Position numbers and translations under genes: made by a program. The notes beneath the pieces were generated by a model that saw only the letters and a program-made list of their open reading frames with translations, ran no database searches and was not told where the DNA came from. Shown here in pieces: positions 6,582 through 10,888 of a stretch of DNA of 10,888 nucleotides; position 1 is the stretch's first letter, and every line of letters starts with the position of its first letter. The DNA comes from CAYLNH01 sp964384625 (lineage in GTDB: Bacteria; Verrucomicrobiota; Lentisphaeria; JABSQK01), in NCBI GenBank assembly GCA_964384625.1, contig CAYLNH010000251.1, forward strand, positions 1-10,888, read 5' to 3'.

Positions 6582-6837
6582 GCTCTCTCCCGTTGATGCC
6601 TCCAGTCAGGCCGGTTTGCCGGCACGAAAGGTTTACTACATATCAAACATCGGCGAAATTACCAGTTGTCCGGTGCCGTTTTGGCACCGCGCCAGTCACG
6701 GGCAGCGGCTCCCGCCTGCGGCCGGTGGCGGAACGCCGGTGTGCGTTACGCCGCGTCACTGAGGCAAGAACCCGTCTTCCGTCCGGCCCGTTGCGGCCGT
6801 GCGGGCTTTGCCAAGCCCCCCCTCGACAGGGGCGCCC
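6582..6837. other. intergenic gap with three short hairpins, no gene seen
   Basis: This 256-base gap separates the lipoprotein stop from the Ppx/GppA start. It contains perfect hairpins at 6671-6677/6683-6689 (7 bp, 5-base loop), 6803-6808/6813-6818 (6 bp, 4-base loop) and 6610-6614/6619-6623 (5 bp, 4-base loop). The last would lie in the Ppx/GppA mRNA leader. The 6803-6818 hairpin is about 20 bases past the lipoprotein stop and may help end that transcript, though no U-tract follows. The stretch 6631-6660 is noticeably AT-rich and is the likeliest place for a Ppx/GppA promoter, but I could not pick convincing hexamers. Confidence 0.4.
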
Positions 6838-8202
6838 TTACTCTTCCTCCGGCGGCCGGGCGAAGACGGCGTCCGCCACCGGCTTGTTCAGGACTACGTC
6901 CTTGATGTCGATCGTGATCTTCAGTTCGCCGGACCACTGCACCAACTGCAGCGGCATCATCACCCCGTCGATCGACTTGTACTTCTGCATCAGCGTTGAC
7001 GCCTTGATCGTGCCCTGGGGGCCCTCGAAGACGGTGACCTGTTTCCGGACCAGACCGGTCTTGCGCTCGAAGTACATGGTGATCGGGTTCGCCGCCGCGG
7101 GCGTGAATTTGATTACGTCGCAGGGCTGGTTGTCGACCTCCGCCGGCGGCAGCAGCTCGACGTCCTTGAAGTACTCCTTGTAGTTGCGCGCCAGATCCAG
7201 CCTGCCGGTTTGTTTGAAAATTTCGGCCTCCTTGCCTTCGAGTTCGCGGTTGCCGAAGATCGGGTCGAGACTCCAGGCGGTCTTGCCGTCGCTGCCCTGC
7301 AGAATCCTGCCCATGCCCGGAATGTCCATCACGGCGACAACCTTGTCCGGCGCCTTGGCCTGCATCTGGAACTTGCCCTGCAGTCCGATGCCGGCCACGG
7401 TCAGGACCCCCTTCGCCTGGATCGTCTTCAACTTGACGTACGCGTCGCCGCCCATGGCGCGGGTGTTGCGGGCGATGATGTCGTCGACGGACGGAATGCA
7501 GTGGGCGGCGTATGCCGCGGCCACAGCCAGTTGCAGCGGGTCGGCGGGATGCGTCTGTTCGAACGTCTGCAGTCGCAGTTGGACGTTCTTGACGCTGGTC
7601 TCGATGCGGCAGCGCATCGGCGTCTGGATGCCGTTGACCTGCCGGTATTGCTCGAACAGGACCCGGATCGGGATCCGTTGGTCGGGGGGCAGGATCAGCT
7701 CCGTATCGAACCGGCGGATCAGGCCGGTGGCCTCGTTGAAGTACACCGTCAGCGGCGGGCCGGTTCGCGGCGTAAAGCGCATGACGTCGCAGGCCGTCCC
7801 GGCCGTGATCGTTCCCGGCAGTCGGGCGATGCTGAAGCGCGCGTACAGGTTTGCCCGCGGGTCGAACGCCTTCAGGGCGCTGATCAACTGGGCTTCGCGG
7901 CCGGTCACCGGCCGTTTGCCGTAATAGGGGTCGACGCTGGTCAGCACGCCGGCACGGAATTCACGGGTGATCATGCCAAAGCCGGGGAAGTTGATTTTGA
8001 CGAGATCGTGTTCGGTTGTCAGTCGCGCCAGTTTGCCGGCGCCCTTGATAGAGACTACGCCGGTCGCAGCAAAGGTGCCGCCGGGCTGTGTCTGCCAGCC
8101 CGATTCGCGGGCGAGCCGGGCCATGGGATTCGGGGTGGATGACTGGCAGCCGGCGACCAGCGCGACGGCCGGAAGAAGGAGCAGGAGGCTGAATCGGGTC
8201 AT
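6838..8202 (-). CDS. lipoprotein with two tandem LolA/LppX-like units
   Basis: A 454-residue predicted lipoprotein. A short N-region is followed by a hydrophobic stretch and a lipobox ending in LVAGC, with the lipid-bearing cysteine at C19. The mature protein contains two related units, about residues 46-218 and 263-446. Shared landmarks are SVDPYYGKRPVTGREAQL (89-106) with SLDPIFGNRELEGKEAEI (311-328), and CDVMRFTPRTGPPLTVYF (138-155) with CDVIKFTPAAANPITMYF (361-378). The beta-rich pattern, with the phrase YFxxxTGL, resembles outer-membrane lipoprotein carrier-like (LolA/LppX) domains that bind lipids or lipoproteins in a hydrophobic cleft; the fold is inferred. The ATG overlaps the preceding peptidase stop by four bases (ATGA), and only a weak distant AAAGG precedes it, so translation is probably coupled to the peptidase. 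It is the last gene of the rlmN-peptidase-lipoprotein unit. Confidence 0.82.
   Translation of the reverse strand: MTRFSLLLLLPAVALVAGCQSSTPNPMARLARESGWQTQPGGTFAATGVVSIKGAGKLARLTTEHDLVKINFPGFGMITREFRAGVLTSVDPYYGKRPVTGREAQLISALKAFDPRANLYARFSIARLPGTITAGTACDVMRFTPRTGPPLTVYFNEATGLIRRFDTELILPPDQRIPIRVLFEQYRQVNGIQTPMRCRIETSVKNVQLRLQTFEQTHPADPLQLAVAAAYAAHCIPSVDDIIARNTRAMGGDAYVKLKTIQAKGVLTVAGIGLQGKFQMQAKAPDKVVAVMDIPGMGRILQGSDGKTAWSLDPIFGNRELEGKEAEIFKQTGRLDLARNYKEYFKDVELLPPAEVDNQPCDVIKFTPAAANPITMYFERKTGLVRKQVTVFEGPQGTIKASTLMQKYKSIDGVMMPLQLVQWSGELKITIDIKDVVLNKPVADAVFARPPEEE
6865..8067 (-). repeat. internal gene duplication within the lipoprotein
   Basis: Two diverged copies of about 175-185 codons are offset by 222-223 residues. 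The offset is nearly constant across the motif pairs SVDP/SLDP, CDVMRFTP/CDVIKFTP and YFNEATGLIRR/YFERKTGLVRK. The second copy keeps a longer N-terminal helix (SVDDIIARNTRAMGGDAYVK, 238-257) that the first lacks. The duplication is clear at protein level and only faint at DNA level, so it is old. Confidence 0.75.
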
Positions 8203-9554
8203 GGCGTGGGAGTGCCTTTCTCTGTGTCCGCAGTGATGAGCTTGAGCGCCTTGTCGAGTACGGGATCACCCAGGTTCAGGAGGGCCTTGCGCGTCAGTTT
8301 CACGGGGTGATCGGGCGTGACGCCGACGCCCTCGAGGGACTTGCCCTTCGGGGTCTTGAAGTCGCCGATCGGATACTGCAGTTGCGCGCCGTTCGGCAGT
8401 TTGACGATGAGCGACGGCAGTACCGCTCCCATGGTCTGCTGTCCCACGACTTCGGCCCGGCCGTTTTCCTGCATGCCGCCGGCCAGGACCTCCGAGGTGC
8501 TGGCGGTGCCGCCGTCGGTCAGCAGGAGGACCTTGCCGGTGTATGGTTTGCGGTTCGGCAGAATGGTGTAACGGATATTGCTCTCGGTCATCTTGCTTTC
8601 GCCCAGGCTGGTCCTTTCGCCATAGAACAGGTTGGCCACCGGGATGGCCATCATGCCGAAGCCGCCGGGGTTGCCGCGCAGATCGATGATGATGCCGTCG
8701 CAGTCATGGAACGCTTTGACTGCTTTCTTGATTCGTTTCAGAAGCGGCATCAGGAAGATGTTGAACCGGATATAACCGACCTTGCCGCCGGCCAGTGGCC
8801 GCGACTCGAACGCCATGCGCCAGGGCGGCAGCGTGCCGTACTGCACGACCTTGCCGGCGGGCGCCTCGCGCTTGAGCCGGAAAGTCTGCGGCCGGTTGTC
8901 GCCGTCGAGCCCGGTCAGGTCGAATTCGCTGCCGATCGGGCCGGCAAGCTGGTAACGCAGGGAACTGGTGACGAAGTCGCGCTGCTTGTTGGGCGGCAGG
9001 TTGGACGTCTCCAGGCGTTCGAGCAGCCCACGGGCCTGCCACTTGCCGACCGCCGTTATGGCATAACCGGGTTTCAGCCCGGCCGCGGCGGCGGGGGAAT
9101 CGGGTTCAATGAACGTGATCACCGCCCGGCGTTCCACCAGGGAGGCGGTAATACCGACGCGACCGCGAAGGTCCTGCTTGCGTTTGCCGCGGCTCTGCTG
9201 CAACTCGGGCGAGACGATCATGGAATGGGATTTGCCGTCGCTGCGCAGCATGCGGTTCAGGACCGCGTAAAACTCCTGAGCGGTCCCGGCGGCGTTCAGT
9301 TTCGGTTGCCAGCGGCGCAGAAGTTTCTGCCACTTCGCCCGGCCCATCGTGTTCTGCAGTCGCGGGGCGATGGCGTCGATGGCTTTCTGCTTCTGCTCGG
9401 CGGCCATCGCCGGGTCCGCGGCGAGTCCGGTGGCGGCCAGCAGCAGCAGCAGGGTCAGAGCAGACAGAATCCGGCTGCCGCCGACAAACGGTCCGCCGGC
9501 CCTCGGGATGTCCAGCGGCGAAACCGGACTTCTGGCGGCAGCAGCAGACGTCAT
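8199..9554 (-). CDS. exported S41-family peptidase with PDZ domain
   Basis: A 451-residue S41 (C-terminal-processing / tricorn-type) serine peptidase. A long N-region precedes a hydrophobic signal segment (29-46, rich in Leu and Ala) with likely cleavage near 46-52, so it acts outside the cytoplasm. A helical N-domain contains SDGKSH (H110). A PDZ domain lies at about 131-228 with GRVGI and SPAAAAGLKPGYAITAVG. The protease core has VGYIRFNIF (259-267), IIIDLRGNPGG (288-298) and GGTASTSEVLAGGMQENGRA (348-367), where S352 fits the nucleophile. The lysine expected 25 residues later in CtpA/Prc enzymes is A377 (TMGAVLPS), so catalysis may use a Ser-His arrangement as in tricorn-type members, or may be lost. 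The start is well supported by GGGAGGAG ending 6 bases before ATG 9554 and by an ATGA overlap with the rlmN stop. It also overlaps the downstream lipoprotein by ATGA. Confidence 0.9.
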   Translation of the reverse strand: MTSAAAARSPVSPLDIPRAGGPFVGGSRILSALTLLLLLAATGLAADPAMAAEQKQKAIDAIAPRLQNTMGRAKWQKLLRRWQPKLNAAGTAQEFYAVLNRMLRSDGKSHSMIVSPELQQSRGKRKQDLRGRVGITASLVERRAVITFIEPDSPAAAAGLKPGYAITAVGKWQARGLLERLETSNLPPNKQRDFVTSSLRYQLAGPIGSEFDLTGLDGDNRPQTFRLKREAPAGKVVQYGTLPPWRMAFESRPLAGGKVGYIRFNIFLMPLLKRIKKAVKAFHDCDGIIIDLRGNPGGFGMMAIPVANLFYGERTSLGESKMTESNIRYTILPNRKPYTGKVLLLTDGGTASTSEVLAGGMQENGRAEVVGQQTMGAVLPSLIVKLPNGAQLQYPIGDFKTPKGKSLEGVGVTPDHPVKLTRKALLNLGDPVLDKALKLITADTEKGTPTP

Positions 9555-10591
9555 GATCCACTCCTCCCGGCAAGCTGGCCGCAGGCCGCGTCGATCTCCC
9601 GGCCCAGACTCTTGCGGATGGTCGATTTGATGCCTTTGTCCCGCAGGCGCTGCTGGAACTTGCGCGTCGTCTCGCGCGCCGGCGCCTGAAACCGGCCGTT
9701 GGTCTCGTTGTACCTGATGAGATTCACGTGCACCAGGTTCACGGGGTTGATGCGTTTCAGATAGTCACTGAGCCGGTCGGCGTCGGCCGGGCGGTCGTTG
9801 ACGCCGCGCAGCAGGATGCATTCGATAAACAGCTTGCGCCGGGTTGCGGCCAGGTAGTCGGTCAGCGCCTGCGCCAGCCGGGGCAGGGCGTTGGCCTGGC
9901 CCACGGGCAGCAGTTCCTCGCGTGTCGCCTGGTCCGCCGTATGCAGGGACACGGCGAGGTTCACCTGGGGAAACCGCGCGGCGAACTTCGGGATCTGCGC
10001 CACCAGCCCGATGGTTGACACGGAGATATGGCGGGCGCCGATGCCGAAGGTGTCCGGATTCATCAATTCGTCGAGGCTGGCAAAGACGTTCGCGACGTTC
10101 TGGAATGGTTCGCCCATGCCCATATAGACAACGTTGTTCAGCGGGGTCCGGTTCCATTCGCGCTGCAGAAAATTACGCCAGAACAGAACCTGGTCGGTGA
10201 TTTCTTCACTGGTCAGGTTGCGGGTAAACCCCAGGGCTCCCGTGGCACAGAATCGGCACCCCAGCGCGCAGCCGACCTGGCTGCTGATGCACGCGGTCCA
10301 GAGACCCGGCTTGGGCTGCATCAAAACGGTTTCGATGCGGCAGCCGTCCGACAATTCCAGCAGGGCCTTGTACGCGGTCCCGTCGCCGTCCGACTGCACC
10401 GTCTTCGGGACGACGGTGAAAACCGGCCGGCCGGCGGCCAGTTCCGCCCGCAGCGTCTTGGACAACGTCGTGATGTCCTGGAACGACTCGGCCTGCTGCC
10501 GGAAGAAGGCGTTCTGCAACTGCTGCAGCCGGAACTTCGGCAACTCGTGGTCCGCTACGATCTGTTGGATGCGGGCGTGGTCCATGGGCAT
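9551..10591 (-). CDS. rlmN: dual-specificity 23S rRNA/tRNA methyltransferase RlmN
   Basis: A radical-SAM enzyme that methylates C2 of adenine 2503 in 23S rRNA (and adenine 37 in some tRNAs). At 346 residues it is near the usual family length. The N-terminal accessory domain (1-60) is followed by the iron-sulphur motif CALGCRFC (C108, C112, C115). C101, seven residues earlier, matches a conserved RlmN cysteine. GMGEP (158-162), SVSTIG (190-195) and the C-terminal EIDAACGQL with C337 match the methyl-carrying cysteine of the family, which separates RlmN from generic radical-SAM proteins. The start is uncertain: ATG 10591 fits the family N-terminus, ATG 10585 is two codons later, and an in-frame TTG lies at 10621. 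None has a clear Shine-Dalgarno sequence. It is first in a tightly overlapping operon with the S41 peptidase and lipoprotein. No promoter could be assigned confidently. Confidence 0.94.
   Translation of the reverse strand: MPMDHARIQQIVADHELPKFRLQQLQNAFFRQQAESFQDITTLSKTLRAELAAGRPVFTVVPKTVQSDGDGTAYKALLELSDGCRIETVLMQPKPGLWTACISSQVGCALGCRFCATGALGFTRNLTSEEITDQVLFWRNFLQREWNRTPLNNVVYMGMGEPFQNVANVFASLDELMNPDTFGIGARHISVSTIGLVAQIPKFAARFPQVNLAVSLHTADQATREELLPVGQANALPRLAQALTDYLAATRRKLFIECILLRGVNDRPADADRLSDYLKRINPVNLVHVNLIRYNETNGRFQAPARETTRKFQQRLRDKGIKSTIRKSLGREIDAACGQLAGRSGS
9561..9568 (-). promoter_or_regulatory. strong ribosome-binding site inside the end of rlmN
   Basis: GGGAGGAG on the minus strand lies 6 bases before the S41 peptidase ATG and is embedded in the last codons of rlmN. 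It fixes the peptidase start despite the unusually long N-terminal region before its signal segment. It also suggests reinitiation on a shared mRNA. Confidence 0.7.
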
Positions 10592-10888
10592 GACAATACC
10601 GGCGGAATCGTGGTTGCGCAATAATGCCGCGGCCAGGGCAGTCCCGACGAATCGGGACTCGTTAATAGTTGATAGTGGGCAGTTCTTGGTCCGGCGGGTC
10701 GGAAGCGGGCAGGTGGAAGGCGCCGGTTGTCCGGGGGGCAGTGGCTGGGGGTAAGCACGGAGGAATGGATCGCCGGCGGACCCGTGGGGTCAGGTATCGG
10801 GCCGCCGAAATCTGGATTCGTCGGGCCGCGAGGCTCCAACGGATCTTCCATCGTTTTTGCCCTGAATTCCGCTGATTTGAGCTTAATG
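10592..10888. other. right-end region without a confident gene
   Basis: I see no recognisable protein here. The minus strand is open from the window edge and contains the ATG-led phrase MEDPLEPRGPTNPDF from 10851, Pro/Gly-rich at first, but it continues into rlmN out of frame and looks non-coding after about 10760. The plus strand has only short Arg-rich ORFs. The first half could be the C-terminal end of a minus-strand gene starting beyond the window with an altered end, or simply intergenic DNA. Confidence 0.35.
10640..10659. repeat. perfect 8-bp hairpin upstream of rlmN
   Basis: Arms agtcccga and tcgggact are perfect reverse complements around a 4-base loop, which reads TTCG on the minus (rlmN) strand, a loop that often stabilises RNA hairpins. 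It lies about 50 bases before the chosen rlmN ATG. There is no T-tract on either side. It could be a REP-like element, a leader structure of rlmN mRNA, or the remains of a terminator. Confidence 0.45.

Noticed and set aside
5352..6596. 414-codon plus-strand open frame opposite the Ppx/GppA gene
   Set aside because: The antisense gene has the Ppx/GppA motifs and a good ribosome-binding site; this frame has neither.
3312..9554. A defence or toxin-antitoxin system involving the kinase, Ppx/GppA protein and peptidase
   Set aside because: No nuclease, toxin, nucleotide cyclase, reverse transcriptase or mobile-element signature is present. The genes are in separate units and read as chromosomal regulatory and envelope functions.
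8307..9689. 460-codon plus-strand open frame opposite the S41 peptidase
   Set aside because: It is a shadow of the S41 and rlmN genes, with low-complexity His/Gln/Arg/Gly-rich translation and no ribosome-binding site or family signature.
10728..10765. G-rich stretch as a possible G-quadruplex
   Set aside because: Only two long G-runs are present; the other runs are two bases, so a stable four-tract structure is not supported.
10764..10875. Small plus-strand ORF after GGAGGA (36 codons from ATG 10764)
   Set aside because: The GGAGGA runs directly into the ATG with no spacing, and the product is Arg-rich shadow-like sequence with no recognisable feature.

Overview
The window is GC-rich, densely coded bacterial chromosome with no RNA gene, insertion sequence, integrase or CRISPR array that I can see. 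The gene content (a DUF58 / BatA-like VWA pair, a Hanks-type Ser/Thr kinase, a divergent Ppx/GppA protein, an S41 peptidase and a duplicated lipoprotein) suggests an uncultured member of the Planctomycetota or a close PVC relative. That placement is inferred from gene content and style, because no marker gene here fixes the taxonomy.

Layout: (1) Positions 1-42 look like the last 13 codons of an unidentified plus-strand gene. They are followed by about 245 bases holding a perfect 14-bp palindrome, a candidate promoter and several hairpins. (2) Positions 289-3140 are a translationally coupled plus-strand pair: a cytosolic DUF58 (VWA-like) protein and a large BatA-like membrane VWA protein. This is the core of the widespread MoxR-DUF58-BatA arrangement, whose MoxR ATPase would be expected upstream, outside the window. 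(3) Positions 3141-3311 are a convergent gap with three inverted repeats, one of them REP-like. (4) Six genes then lie on the minus strand. In transcription order they are rlmN (start 10591), an exported S41 peptidase (9554-8199), a lipoprotein with an internal duplication (8202-6838), a Ppx/GppA-family protein (6581-5433), a Ser/Thr kinase (5229-4150) and a single-pass membrane protein resembling DUF4230 (4106-3312). (5) Positions 10592-10888 have no confident gene and carry a perfect hairpin.

How they fit together: rlmN, the peptidase and the lipoprotein overlap successively by ATGA junctions and are very probably one coupled operon, joining a 23S rRNA/tRNA methyltransferase to two envelope proteins. 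The kinase and the DUF4230-like protein are 43 bases apart with good ribosome-binding sites and probably form a second unit. The Ppx/GppA gene lies between hairpin-rich gaps of 256 and 203 bases and may be transcribed separately.

I found no clearly new multi-gene system. The most interesting points are residue-level: an S41 peptidase lacking the catalytic lysine of the CtpA/Prc type, a kinase with three altered conserved charged positions, a Ppx/GppA protein with an altered first phosphate loop, and a lipoprotein made of two diverged copies of one unit.
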